Source: Adenophora triphylla var. japonica (lineage: Eukaryota > Streptophyta > Magnoliopsida > Asterales > Campanulaceae). Taken from it: a DNA stretch of 64,000 nucleotides. How positions within the stretch are numbered: position 1 is the stretch's first letter; each line of letters begins with the position of its first letter. A program made the translations under genes and the position numbers. The notes beneath the pieces are model-generated. The model did no database searches. It had not been told where the DNA came from and worked only from the letters and a program-made list of their open reading frames with translations. Location of the stretch: assembly GCA_022495995.1 (NCBI GenBank), contig JAFEMH010001465.1:310001-374000 (forward strand), given 5' to 3'. Shown here piece by piece: positions 34,170-45,851 of the stretch.

Positions 34170-34766
34170 TGTTGTGGGTATTTTTCAGCATGGTGACATC
34201 TTCGGTTGCTCCTGCATATCACGATGTTATTTCACTGTGAGTATTATCTAATATTTACCTATTTGTTTTCTTTTAATATCTTTATTATAATTTTACAGCA
34301 ACTAAGAGAGATAAACGCGGGATATTTCCAAACACGTTCAACTCCTCTTCAAACGGCAAAGATGACTTAGTCTCATGGACGTTGGAAGGATAAGCTTGGA
34401 TGCCGAGATTTTAGGAACTACATTTTACCCGTTAATAGTTTATCCTATTTAAGGGGAGATGGAGATGGAAAATAACACGCTTTTTACACACACTAAGCAC
34501 GTCTCATTTGTAATCCTCTCCATCATGTTCCGCCGTTGTAACTCAATTATTATAGTGAAACTTTTAAGGTTGGAGACCTAACTCCCGGGGTTTTTTCCAA
34601 AGAGGTTATTATCTCTAAGGTTTTCCTCGTTAACAAATCATTGTGTCATTCTTTCTTTTCATGTCTTTGTTCCATATAGTCGAATTCCACAGTCCCCTCC
34701 TTATTATTTAAATCCATACACTTGTCAAAGTTAAGATTCTGCATTATTGTTTTTTCTACCAAAACA
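34170..34766 (+). repeat. 5' LTR of element D
   Basis: Starts TGTTGTGGGTATTTTTCAGC and ends TTCTACCAAAACA. TATCCTATTTAAGGGGAG at about 34440 holds a TATTTAA box about 50 bp before a pyrimidine/ACACACAC stretch, a plausible Pol II start. It is the partner of 45852-46448. Confidence 0.92.
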
Positions 34767-34769
34767 ATT

Positions 34770-34788
34770 TGGCGCCCACCGAGGGGCC
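34770..34788 (+). promoter_or_regulatory. Primer binding site of element D
   Basis: TGGCGCCCACCGAGGGGCC starts three bases after the 5' LTR end. The TGG start is complementary to a tRNA CCA tail. I do not assign the tRNA with confidence. Confidence 0.75.
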
Positions 34789-34833
34789 GTGTGGTCTATC
34801 GGTTATTTGGATCATTTCCTAAGCAAATTCATC

Positions 34834-36752
34834 ATGTCTACACCTCCCAATGTGTCCGCCGCCGGCAAGGGTACCGCCGTCACTCCAACATCAGGAGGTA
34901 GAACCAGCTTGTTGCCCCCACCTCCTCAGACGGGACCTCAACAAACTCAACCTACAAAGGCTCCACAAAAGGAAGCAACCTCTTCCAATGTAGATGCTGA
35001 CATCCGGACTATCCTAACCAGGTTGAATCAGAGGCTGGATCAGCAAGACAGCAATTCGAAGGTGCTGGCCAATTCCATGTTTAAGATGCAGAAGGATCAA
35101 CAGCTCATCGCATCCCGTCTTGACAACATCTCACCATTGCGTGCGAGGAACCTCAACTTCGACAACACCGAAGGATCTACACATCAGAATGAATTTATTC
35201 CAATGGGTAGTCCGCCTCTAACTCACCAGCCGATATCCTTGATGATGTCGACATCCTTGCCCGGGGACACCCTATTGACACTACCTTCATCAGGATTCTC
35301 CCCGTTCATTCCAATCACTAACAACACCACTGTCACAACTACCACGGACAACTCTGGTTTGCTAAATAATCTTTTCAATAATAATACTTTCAATCGTATT
35401 CCTATGGCTGACCCTTTTGCAGGAAACCCACTAGCCAAGCAAATGCAGGATCTCAGGGAGCTGATAATGAATGTGCCAGGCATAACTCCTCCAATCCAAT
35501 CAATGACTCAGAACTGCTACAATCAATCCCGGTTTGTCCCAGCAATTGCAAATGTCGACATCCTGAAGCGTTTTAATGTCCCATCTATGAAGTTTATGAC
35601 GGCAGCACAGATCCAGAGGAGCATGTTGTCCACTATCAAGAAAAGATGGACATAGTCCATATTCCGCTTCAATTCCGGGAGGCTTGCTTGTGCAGAGGAT
35701 TTGGATCGACCTTGGTTGGACCAGCTCTCAAATGGCTGATTAGGCAGCCCCTAGGTTCAATTGGTTCATACGCCCAGCTTATCAACATGTTCTATAACCA
35801 ATTCTCATGCAGTCGACAATTTGAGAAGCTGACAAGTGACCTCTACAATGTGACCCAGCAGCCTAATGAGACTCTGAAAGAATATGTCCACCGGTTCAAC
35901 AAGGAAGTGCTAGAAATTCCCAATCTTGACATGTCGACAGCCACAGAAGCATTCAAAATGGGACTGAAGAAAGATTCACAGTAATATCAAGATTTGGTGA
36001 TGACTCCTTGTAAGCGGTTGGAAGAAGTCAGGAGCAGGGCATTGAGATTCATAAGATTGGAGGAAGATGAGCTGCGAAGATTGAAGTCCTCATCCAAGTT
36101 GTCGACATATGATAACCCAGACAGGAAGATTGAATCATCCCATCGCAGGAACAACCGTTCCAATCCTTATCCGAGAATTGATAGCAGCAAAATTAATTCA
36201 ATAGAGGGTGAGGATGAAGATAGTGATAATGTGCCTAACATTTCTGATTATTGTTTTTCTGTTGACATTTCAGGTGTACTCTGTGCAATGGGCAACCTAG
36301 GGGACAAAGTCAGATGGTCAAAGAAGACGGATAAGACCACGGAATGGCGTGACAAATCAAAATAGTGCGCTTACCATAAAGACTTTGTGCATGTTACTGA
36401 AGATTGCATCGCACTAAGAAAGGAGATCAGCTACTTGCTCTCGAAGGGATATCTTAAGGAGTTGCTGGGATCCAGAAAGAAGAAGGCTGAAAATGCAGAA
36501 GCTCCTCATGAAGTCGAAAGACCAGTTTCTCCCCCAGCATCAACAAAGGTGATCAATTTCATTAGTGGAGGTTCAGAAATTTGTGGCACATCCTATTTCG
36601 CCGCAAAGCGACATGCTAAAGAGTCAAAAGAGGAGAAGCCAGAAAGACAACCCAGGATGTCAACACCTTGCCAGGATCCAATCACCTTTGATGAAAGTGA
36701 TCGAGATAACTTGCTGGAACCCCATCATGATGGCCTAGTTATTTCCTTGTAG
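34834..36752 (+). pseudogene. gag of element D, one frameshift and three stops
   Basis: The start at ATG 34834 (MSTPPNVSAAGKGTAVTP) is preferred over the in-LTR ATG at 34747. The N-terminal region is Pro/Gln/Thr-rich with a short coiled coil. A one-base shift near 35590 moves the frame to the gag core (YDGSTDPEEHVVHYQEKMD, then GPALKWLIRQPLGSIGSY and NMFYNQFSC). TAA at 35982-35984 replaces a Tyr kept in element C. TAG at 36363-36365 replaces the Trp before CAYHKDF. TAG at 36750-36752 replaces the Gln of QIANC. The finger block (CAYHKDFVHVTEDC) has lost its Gly. Two of the three stops are C-to-T/G-to-A type, as expected of methylated DNA decay. Confidence 0.85.
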
Positions 36753-37169
36753 ATCGCCAATTGTACAATCCGGCGCATCCTGGTTGATGGGGGTAGCTCT
36801 GTCAATCTCATTATGTTAAGTACCCTCAAGGAAATGAACATCCCAGAATCGGAGATCGTCAAGAAATCCTCAGTATTGGTAGGCTTCAGTGGTGAAGTCA
36901 AAGAAACGGTGGGGGAAATAAAGCTTCCAATATACTCAAAGGGCCTCAACACCATGGAGCGGTTCTGTGTAATTGATTGTGCAACATCCTACAATGTCAT
37001 TCTTGGAAGACCATGGATTCATGAAATGAAGGTTGTACCCTCCACTTACCATCAGTGTGTGAAGTTCCCAACACCTTGGGGTGTTGCTAAAATATACAGT
37101 GATCAGCAGGTGGCCAAGGAATGTTATAAGACTTCAATGAAGGCATCGACATCTCCCAAACAAGCATAG
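36753..37169 (+). CDS. Retropepsin (aspartic protease) domain of element D, ends at TAG-CAA-TTA
   Basis: An open stretch in the same frame as gag and RT. It has ILVDGGSSVNLIMLSTL (D-G-G in place of D-T/S-G), a flap-like SVLVGFSGEVKETVGEIKLP and VILGRPWIHEMK, the hallmarks of a gypsy retropepsin that would process gag-pol. It closes with KTSMKASTSPKQA and TAG at 37167-37169. The next codons are CAA TTA and the frame continues open into RT, so the TAG sits in the UAG-CAR-YYA context known for programmed readthrough. The same arrangement ends element C's frame. Confidence 0.8.
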   Translation: MANCTIRRILVDGGSSVNLIMLSTLKEMNIPESEIVKKSSVLVGFSGEVKETVGEIKLPIYSKGLNTMERFCVIDCATSYNVILGRPWIHEMKVVPSTYHQCVKFPTPWGVAKIYSDQQVAKECYKTSMKASTSPKQA

Positions 37170-38050
37170 CAATTACAGAGGAAAGTACGTGAAGTCCTGG
37201 AGGCTAGGGAGAACGATGTGAAAGAAGTATTACTAGATCCTTCCAATCCGGACATCAAGGTACTTATTGGCAGTGACATCCCATCAGATATAGAAGAAAA
37301 GCTTGTGGACCTATTAAGAAGCAGAGTAAAGAGTTTTGCTTGGAGGCATGATGACATGACCGGCATCAGCAAAGATGTCATCACTCACAAACTTAACATA
37401 GATCCTAGTTTTAAACCAGTGCACCAGAAACGTAGAAAGTTTGCAGAAACAAGAAACCAGATCATCAAGGAAGAAGTAGAGCGCTTACTCAAAGCCAACA
37501 TGATCCGAGAGGTAGATTATCCAAGATGGTTAGCAAACGTGGTTGTGGTTGAGAAGAAGAATGGGAAATGGCGAGTCTGTGTTGACTTCACCGACTTGAA
37601 TAAAGCCTGTCCAAAAGATCCTTTCCCTTTGCCTCACATAGATTCGTTAGTTGATGCCACCTCCGGACATGAGCTCCTCACCTTCATGGACGCATCCTCA
37701 GGATTCCAACAAATCCAGATGGAACCATCTGACCAGGAGGACACCGCCTTCATAACGCCCACAGGTATTTATTGTTATACTGCTATGCCTTTTGGAATAA
37801 AAAATGCAGGTGCAACATATCAGAGGCTCGTCAACAAAATGTTCAAAGATCAGATTGGGGACACAATGAAAGTATATATTGACGACATGGTAGTAAAATC
37901 CAAGAAAGCCGAAGATCACATAAGCAACCTATCTCAAGCCTTCGACATCTTGGATTGTTTCAATATGAAACTTAATCCAGCTAAATGCAACTTTGGAATG
38001 AAGGCAAGGAAGTTTTTGGGTTATATGGTTACTAAAAGAGGCATTGAAGC
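37170..38050 (+). pseudogene. Reverse transcriptase of element D, 5' part
   Basis: A gypsy-type RT in the protease frame. It has KKNGKWRVCVDFTDLNKACP, FMDASSGFQQIQM, ITPTGIYCYTAMPFGIKNAG and the catalytic YIDDMVVKSK, then AKCNFGMKARKFLGYMV. This would copy element RNA into DNA. It is interrupted after RGIEA by the solo LTR at 38051 and resumes at 40554. Confidence 0.92.
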
Positions 38051-40548
38051 TGTAACGACCCCAACCCTAGGCACAAATTTTAAATCTTATATTATATGCT
38101 TTTCATATTTATGTTAACTTTATGTGTTCATTTATGTCTTTAAATTTTTATTTTAAGATAAGTTGGGTGAGAAGTAAATTTAGAATCTTTTAAGAAATCA
38201 TTGGATATTAAATAAAGGACCATGGGAATTAATAAAAATAGAAAATAGATAAATAGTAAGAGGAGGTTAAAACGAGTAGAATAAATAATTAGGGGGAAAG
38301 GTTAATTTTTTTTAAAAGGTGAAAGCCTTAGATTTTTTTTTATGGGGGGCCAAGAAAGGCTTACTTCCCCCATATCCCTCCATGTGTCCCTCACTATACC
38401 TCCCCCCTTACTTCCCATACCTCCTTTACCATTCTTATACTCCATCTTCCTCCTTCTTCTCCTTCATTTCATTTTTCTTTTATAAAATTCCATGGAAACC
38501 TTACCCTTGAAAGCCTCATTTCTTAAGTTCCTAGAGAAGTCAATTCTCCACCATTTTTAGATCCGAGAGTACTTTTGTGTTCGGGGTGAAGAGAGGAGCT
38601 CATCAAGCTAAGAAGATCTTCATTCCATTCCACATTTGCTAGGTGAGTTGTTATGACTTCCCTTCCTCTAAATGTTCATGAGCTATTTAATGTTGTCATT
38701 GTTATTTAGATGATTGTTTAATGCTTTGTAAATCCTCTTGGAAGTTGAGGAATTGATTAATCTTATGGATGGATGTTATTGTTGATCAAGAGTGTAAGAA
38801 CATGGATTGATTTAGATTAAAAGTGTTAAACTTGAAATAAGGAATGAAATGGGTGGAGTTAGATTAGAAGATTTTAGTTGGAAATAAAGTAAGGAAATGG
38901 GTGGAAACTTAAGTGGTAAATAATCTAGGATTATATTATTTTGGATCTAGATGATTGAAGATGAGGTTGTAAGGTTAGAAAATTCCTTTGGTGTTCATGA
39001 ATATAAAGAAGATTAAAAAAAAGGAAAAGAAAAGTAGTAAATAGAGACTTTAGAAAATCTGTTCTTTGGAAAATGGCCTTGGCGGTCGCCCGTGGGGGCT
39101 TGAGCGGCCGCCCATGTAGACAGAACCTGAACTCCTTGGAAATTCCTCTTGGGCGGTCGCCCAAGAGGTAGTGGGCGGGCGCCCATGATGCCAGACCTTC
39201 CCCAGTTTCCGTTCTTGCTGATTTTTGCCAACAACCTCGTGGCATGACCCCTAACCTTTATAAATTAATAGAAACCGATTCAATTCGGATATGAACCAAT
39301 TCTTTTCAACCTAGAATAATAGTAGAACACTTGAGTCACTTAGTGACACCTTAATTGGGTTTAAATGGAACTACGGAAGCACTTTAAGTCCGACTTAGAA
39401 ATCATTTGGCAGTTATTAAATGTGACTCCAACTTGGTAGAGTTAACTTGAATCCTTATAGAGATCATATATTGTTGTATAATGACTAAGTAAGATGGGTT
39501 GATGATATTTCATTATCTTACTTGAGTACATATTCATGGATTGTATTGTGCTTAGTGTATTACATAAATGTTGCACTCTGATTATTGGTTGAACATGAGT
39601 ATATTTTATCATGTGGCTATATTGCTTATTTATGCATAGTGTTTTAAATAAATGTTGCACTATGAGATTTGTTGAACATGAGTATATTTTACCATGTGTC
39701 TATATTGCTTATCCCGTTTGTGGATTATATTTCAAGTAACTATTATGTGCTTGATAATGTGTTAATCAGCTGATATTGGGGGTATAATATAATACGATCA
39801 ATTATGGAAGTGTGACCTAATGTGATCGGATTATGTTATACCTGTGACCGTCCCCTCCTGTGGCCACAGGTTGGGGTATAGCATCTGTATTGAGCCAAAA
39901 GCCTTACAGAGTTGCTACTATCTTATTTGGTTCCCTGAAAAATGGGTCTTATAAGATGTGAGTATTGCTTAAGCAGCTCACTGTAAGATTGGAGTATTAT
40001 TATACCCAATGTTGTACGACTATTGTTCAGACGGGAAAAGGTAAACCAAGGTAATGTAAGGTGTTTACAGCTTTTCCAATGTGTTATATGTGACTTGTTA
40101 TGTGTTGCACCTTATTTGGCATATTGCTGCATTCATAATAGCTTGCTGAGATTTATTCTCACCCCTCTCCCTTTAATGTTTTTAGATCCCGAGACAGGTG
40201 GACCGACCAAGTAAGGGCGGAAAGGAGTTTAGAAGTGGTATTTTGGGAATTGTCGGGTTATGTATAGGTTGGTGTAGAAAGTGTTTGTTGTATAATTCTT
40301 TTAAAAGGGTTGTATTCATAAACTCTAATTTTATTTTATAATCGACATCTTTTTGTAACTAAAATCGTTTACTACTTTCAAGGTTGGTCCACTCTTCCTC
40401 CAATGTGGAAAGGAGTGGAGTTATTTTAAAATGGTTATGTTTATGTTTGAAAGTTAAATAAAAGTTTTTAAAAGTTTAGGCGAGTTGGGGTTAGTTTGAG
40501 GACGCTCCAGCTCGGGACACGTGTAGGTTCCGGGTCGGGGTCCTCACA
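38051..40548 (+). mobile_element. Solo LTR, gypsy-type family A copy 2, 2498 bp
   Basis: Bounded by the target duplication GAAGC (38046-38050 and 40549-40553). Starts TGTAACGACCCCAACCCTAG and ends CGGGTCGGGGTCCTCACA. Removing it restores a continuous RT frame. It is homologous in reverse to 30563-33051 with nearly the same length. At the position where copy 1 has CACGACTCGTG words, this copy has GGGCGGTCGCCC-type words (about 39078-39190). No internal sequence remains. Confidence 0.92.
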
Positions 40549-40553
40549 GAAGC

Positions 40554-41523
40554 TGCCCCAGAACAGATACGTGCTATTGTCAACCTGTCGTCACCTCAAT
40601 CTGTCAAGAATGTCCAAAGATTGACAGGAAAGATTTCTGCACTCACCGGGTTCATTTCAAAATCCTCGGATCGATGCAAACCTTTCTATGACATCCTAAG
40701 GAAGAACAAGAAGTTCCAGTGGGAGAACCAGCATGAAGAAGCCTTTCAGGAGCTCAAAAGTTACCTGTCGACACCTCCATTATTGGCCAAACCTCAGGAG
40801 GACGAACATCTTTACATCTACCTAGCAGTATTAGAAAGCGTTGTAAGTGCGGTCTTGGTGACAGAGCGAGATGGTAATCAGCAACCCATCTACTATATAA
40901 GTAAGACACTTTTAGATGCAGAGACCACGTATTCTCATTTACAGAAGTTAATTTTAGCTTTGATAACTGCTTCTATTAAATTAAGGCACTATTTTGAAAC
41001 ACATACTATAATTGTACGTGCTAACTATCCTATTAAGAATGTTATGAGAAAACCAGAGATGTCAGGTCGAATGGCTAAATGGTCCGTACAATTGAGCACT
41101 TATGATATCAAATATGAGCCCAGAACAGCAATAAAATCTCAAGCTCTAGCTGATTTTGTGGCTGACTTTAGTCCAACCATGCAACAAGAAGTGGAATTGG
41201 AGGTTCAGCAACTTCAAGATGATGACATCCTGAAGATTTGGACGCTCTACACAGATGGTGCTTCCAATATGAGAGGTACAGGTCTTGGAGTTGTACTAAA
41301 ATCGCCACAAGGGGACATAATACCACAATCCATCAGTTGCAGTTTTAAGGCCACTAATAATGAAGCAGAATATGAGGCGTTAATTGCAGGTTTAACAACG
41401 GCTCGGGACCTGGATGTCAAGCATATCCGGGTGTTTATGGATTCTTTGCTAATTGTTAACCATTACAACGGATCCTACATAGCAAAAAAATGTAAAGATG
41501 ACGACATATTTGGATGTTGTTAA
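40554..41523 (+). pseudogene. RT thumb and dual RNase H domains of element D
   Basis: Continues the polymerase frame: SVKNVQRLTGKISALTGFIS, then the RT-linked RNase H region (KPQEDEHLYIYLAVLESVVS, SKTLLDAETTYSHLQKL). A second RNase H follows (TLYTDGASNMRGTGLGVVLK, NNEAEYEALIAGL, VFMDSLLIVNHYNG), with the D-E-D order of the archaeal-type RNase H typical of the Tat lineage. The frame breaks in an A7 tract (41484-41490) and is picked up in another frame at 41498. Confidence 0.88.
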
Positions 41524-42967
41524 AATTCTGGCGGCCAAATTCAAAACATTTACTTTGGAGCAGATTCCACGTGAGGAAAATTCTCAAGCAGATGCTCTGG
41601 CAAACTTAGGTTCAGCCTTCAAAAGCATTTCGCAGACAAGTATCCCAATTGTGCATGTTGACATCCCAGCAATTGATCGTCTTGAGCTGTTCGTTCTAGA
41701 TGTCGACATACCTTTCCCTCCGGCAGCAACTTCTTGGACAGTTCCTATTATCAAGTATCTACTAGATGATACAATCCCAGCCGAGGAGAAAAATGCTAGA
41801 GCCTTCAGGGTAAGAGTATCTAAGTATTTACTTATTGATAACCTTTTGTTTAGAAAATCTGCTACAGGTCACTACTTAAGATGTCTAGAAGCAGACCGAG
41901 CCCATCAGGTTCTAAAGGAGCTGCATGAAGGACAGTGTGGAAATCATACCGGGGGCAGAAGTCTGCATACCAAGGCTCTTAGGATGGGCTATTTTTGGCC
42001 CACAATGAGAAGAGACGCCGCAAAATATGCAAAGAAATGTGACTCCTGTCAACGACATGGTGACATCCCCGCATCGGCCCAATTGCTACATCCTATCCTG
42101 TCGCCATGGCCGTTTATGATTTGGGGAATGGACATCGTAGGAAAATTACTCAGGGCCCCAGGAGGAAGAGTATTTCTACTAGCCATGACAGACTATTTTT
42201 CTAAATGGGTAGAAGCTGAGGCGTACGTGCAAGTCCGAGATAGAGAAGTTATCTCTTTTATCAAAAGAAATATATTCAGCAGATTTGGGATACCTTCAGA
42301 GATTATTTGTGATAACGGCTCCCAGTTTATTAGTAGGAAAACCCAGAATTTCTTGAACAGTTGGGGAGTCAAGATGGTGACATCTTCACCTGTTCACCCT
42401 CAAGCGAATGGACAAGCAGAGTCCAGCAACAAGATTATCATAAGCAACTTAAAAAAGAGACTGGACCAAAAGAAAGGAAGATGGGCAGAAGAGTTACCAA
42501 TGGTTTTATGGGCTGACAGGACGACATCTAAGAATGCTACTGGTCAGACTCCCTATTCACTTGTATTTGGGACAGAATCAGTTATTCCAGCAGAAGTTCT
42601 TGTACCTACGGCCAGATACAGTTTGTTGACATCTGAACATAATAAAGACATCTTGACATATGACTTGGATACCGTAGATGAACTAAGGGACATGGCCAAA
42701 GTTCGGATGGTATCATATCAACAAAGGGTAACCAGGTCTTACAACAAAAACGTAAGGGTTAGAAGGTTTCAAGTAGGAGACTTGGTCCTACGAAAGGCAT
42801 TCCAAAATACAAAGGAACTCAATGCAGGCAAGCTCGCCCCAAAGTGGGAAGGACCCTACCTAATAGATGCACAGGCCGGGAAAGGAGCATATCGTCTGTC
42901 AACCTTGGATGGCCAAATGATACCACGGAGTTGGAACGCCATTCACCTTAAAAGGTATTACATCTAA
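41498..42967 (+). CDS. RNase H end plus integrase of element D
   Basis: A 489-codon open frame beginning in the tail of the second RNase H (DVVKILAAKFKTFTLEQIPR, ENSQADALANLGSAF). The integrase follows: zinc finger HEGQCGNHTGGRSLH ... CDSCQRHGD (HHCC), and a catalytic core with D in WGMDIVGKLL, D in EIICDNGSQFIS, E in HPQANGQAESSNK. A C-terminal GPY/F-like end has KLAPKWEGPYLI. It would insert the cDNA into the host chromosome. It ends with SWNAIHLKRYYI and a stop, intact over its length. No chromodomain is seen, as expected for Tat. Confidence 0.92.
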   Translation: MTTYLDVVKILAAKFKTFTLEQIPREENSQADALANLGSAFKSISQTSIPIVHVDIPAIDRLELFVLDVDIPFPPAATSWTVPIIKYLLDDTIPAEEKNARAFRVRVSKYLLIDNLLFRKSATGHYLRCLEADRAHQVLKELHEGQCGNHTGGRSLHTKALRMGYFWPTMRRDAAKYAKKCDSCQRHGDIPASAQLLHPILSPWPFMIWGMDIVGKLLRAPGGRVFLLAMTDYFSKWVEAEAYVQVRDREVISFIKRNIFSRFGIPSEIICDNGSQFISRKTQNFLNSWGVKMVTSSPVHPQANGQAESSNKIIISNLKKRLDQKKGRWAEELPMVLWADRTTSKNATGQTPYSLVFGTESVIPAEVLVPTARYSLLTSEHNKDILTYDLDTVDELRDMAKVRMVSYQQRVTRSYNKNVRVRRFQVGDLVLRKAFQNTKELNAGKLAPKWEGPYLIDAQAGKGAYRLSTLDGQMIPRSWNAIHLKRYYI

Positions 42968-43782
42968 ACAATGCCCCCCTTAAACTCATCTCATCCCAGG
43001 TATGGACAATCCTTTATTTATTTGTAACCTTTCATTTCCCTATTTACTGTTTTCTTACTTCTCTGCAAATCAAGATGTCACTAACACAACTTTTGGAGGG
43101 GCGTCAACATAGTTGACGTCCATTTTTAACATGTCTCTGTCTTATGAGGTGTTGACATACGGAAATGGGGACATGTCGAAAGTACACAAAGTCAGAAGGA
43201 CAACGAATTCTCCTCCGTCAGAGACTGGCCATCTCTTCTCAAGTAAAGGTACACAGTCCCTTCTAAGGTTTAAAGAGTTAATTACCTCTTTCTTAAGATG
43301 TTAGGTTACCACACCTTCGTCTGGAGCGCAAGTTAGCTCTTTAATTGAGGTGTGGGGTGGGCCTATATGAGTAAACTCATATAGCTTACCCATTTCCACT
43401 CAGTTAAATGATTGATCTTATGTTTTATTCTTATGGTTATGGCATGTACGTGTCATCTTAAGTGTCTACTGCTTTGACATACTATCATGTCACCTTACAA
43501 ACATGTGATCATCCAAAGAAAATTTCAAACCAAGCCTTGACATGCTTGAAAATTACCAAACCATAATTAAACTAAAGTTACCATAAGAACATCCCTAAAA
43601 AGTTAAACCAACATCCAAACTGCTAAAGTGAAAACGCAAAAGTGTTGGACCAACCCAACACATAAAAGAAATTGTCTTCGGTCCTTATGGACCTATTACA
43701 TAACCAACAAAATTGAAATTGTCTTTGGGATTCCACCCCAGTAATACCAGCAAAAAACCAGAACAAACTTGTTTTACCTTTT
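42968..43782 (+). other. Spacer between pol and antisense ORF of D
   Basis: No gene. At 43095-43122 GGAGGGGCGTCAACATAGTT continues with GACGTCC, an imperfect inverted repeat. A similar GGAGGGG ... CCC word occurs on the minus strand near 26780. Confidence 0.5.
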
Positions 43783-45528
43783 TCAGATGGCATCCGCCTC
43801 AGGTGTTGCTTTGGGAGTAACTTCTCCGACCTCTGCTGCATCCTTTGCAATTGCTTCATGTGGGCTTGATGACACCTCACCATCATCTACTGGCTCACCT
43901 GTCAGCTTGGAGAAGTAGGCATATTCCTTATTGATATCCCAATTCTGAGCCTTTCCTTCCAGGAACTCCTCCATCATCTTGATCTTACACTGGGAAACGG
44001 TTTTAGCAGCAGCCAATTTGCAAGAACCTTTCACTTCTGCAATCTCCTTAAGGTGATCTTCCTCACTTTTTGCCAAACTGTTCAATAGGTCCTTTATCAT
44101 CGTCTCCTGCTCTTCCAACGTCTTAACTTGTTGCTCCAAGGTCTTTTCATGACCCTTCACCTTGTTCTCTAACATTATCTTCTCCTTCTTAATCAAAGCA
44201 ACATCAACTTTACACTTCTTCTTCAGCATCTCCATTTCTTTTACCAAGTCTTCCAAATACCCTACAGCCTGTAAAATAATAACTTGACATCAAAAGGTAT
44301 TATAAAAACTTTTGAATCAGTCAAAACCCAGTTAGTAACATCTTACCCCAGCTGCAAAACTCATACATTTCTTCTTGAACTCTCCTACTGGCATTCCTTC
44401 AAAAGTATATCCAACATCAATTACCTCATCTTGAATAGCCTTTCTCTTTTTCACCCTAGAGCCAATACATGCGCTCTCATCTAGAACAGGGATCTTCTTA
44501 GGAACAGGCGGAGGTTTCATATCTATCTTAAGAGCGGAGTCTTCAAACATGGCTTCAATGTCGTCAAGATCAAAATCCGATCCTGAAACAACTAGTTTGG
44601 AGACTGCATTGACGTATGAATATTGTCAAGAAGTAAAATGCATCAGATTGATAAACTAAAGTAAAAAGACAACATGCTTACATGTAGACATAATGACGGA
44701 GGTTGATGCTTTTTGATCTTTCGGAACAACCAGAGGTGATTCCAGTAGTCCCCTAGGAGATTTCTTGTCCAAGGGAAGCTTGAAAAATTCGTCAACTTTT
44801 GCCAAGGTGTCTTCAGCTGGTGGGAATAATTCTCCCAAATAATATCCGAAAAGGTAAGAGCAATTACGATTTCAGTTTGTTTCAAGAACAGAAAATCACA
44901 AAGTTAGAAATTCAAGTACCTCCCTTGTTCCACTCGCTTGATACCTCATTCTCTTCTCCAATGGATGCCCTATCAACAAAGAAAAACCTATTTTTCCATC
45001 CCCTATCACTCGAAGATGTGGTGCTCATTAAGGAGTTCCTACCTGACCTTTTCCTAAAAAGATATCTTTTTGAACCAAAAGGTTGAAGATCGTACGAATA
45101 GGCTATCTCATGAAGCCCTAGATTTAAACCATTCTACCTATTCACTTTGATAATAAAAGCAAAAATTTTCCAAGCCATGGGCATCAGTTGAGGATAAGCA
45201 AGTTGAGTCTTTTGAAAAAAATATCAGAAACCAACGATGGGAAGGGGTAGCTAAACCCTAGAAGAAAGGGATACTCAAGAAAGCAAATCCATTTGTTGGA
45301 AACAAAGTCGGACCTAAGATTTACAGAAAAAGGGTGAAAGATTGCACCTTTAGGGAAGTAGCATTGTTGTTTTAGTGATTCGATTTGGGCATCACTAAAT
45401 AAACAAGTCTCCTCATCCGGTTTCGCAAGGAGATTTTCACAAACAAAATCATCAAGGTTAATCTTTATGGGACCTTGTGGGTTTGTGGCACTCTTAGTTT
45501 TGGACTAACTCCACCTAGTCCTACCCAT
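43783..45528 (-). pseudogene. Antisense ORF of element D (gypsy-associated 'Transposase_28'-like), broken
   Basis: A minus-strand gene lying between pol and the 3' LTR. It starts MGRTRWS and meets a TAG at once. A relic of SNKWICFLEYPFLLGFSYPF follows, matching SNEWVFFLEYPFTIGLKFPF in element E, then frameshifts, then RFFFV(D)RASIGEENE near 44990. The 3' exons are cleaner: MFEDSALKIDMKPPPVPKK (44550) and a strong coiled coil of about 100 residues (44256-43783; MEDLVKEMEMLKKKCKVD, LEQQVKTLEEQETM). The family (Pfam 'putative gypsy type transposon') has no proven function. The parallel with E shows the exon order is conserved. Confidence 0.7.
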
Positions 45529-45835
45529 GATTGAAAAACAAAAGAGAGAAGTAAACAATGGAGGAAAGTAAAAACGAGGAATTTTACCTTGCAGAGAACA
45601 GCGCCGTAGTGAGGAAGGACGGTGTGGAAGGATTGAGAAGTTTATTAAGAACCATAAAAGCGGTTATTTAAATTAAAAAAGAGCTCTAATTCCAAAAAAC
45701 CACTTTTTCCTAAGTTTACTCCCCAACCGTCCATTGCCTCCACGTTTCACTATACCCGTCCCATCATGCAAGCTGGCAGTTGAGCATTTATTGGGAGAAA
45801 AACATTTGCCTCTTCAGTTGCCAAGATCGTCAAAT

Positions 45836-45851
45836 GTTTTTGGGGACAAAT
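45836..45851 (+). promoter_or_regulatory. Polypurine tract of element D
   Basis: The G/A-rich strip TTTTTGGGGACAAAT lies directly before the 3' LTR start at 45852, the normal site of plus-strand priming. The 300 bp before it (45529-45835) hold the presumed promoter of the antisense ORF and no other gene. Confidence 0.75.

Noticed and set aside
34747..34833. gag start at ATG 34747
   Set aside because: This ATG lies inside the 5' LTR and upstream of the primer site; the ATG at 34834 is the likely gag start.
38319..38510. Short Pro/Tyr/Ser-rich protein
   Set aside because: It lies inside a solo LTR with pyrimidine-rich sequence; no family resemblance and no partner copy in the homologous LTR.
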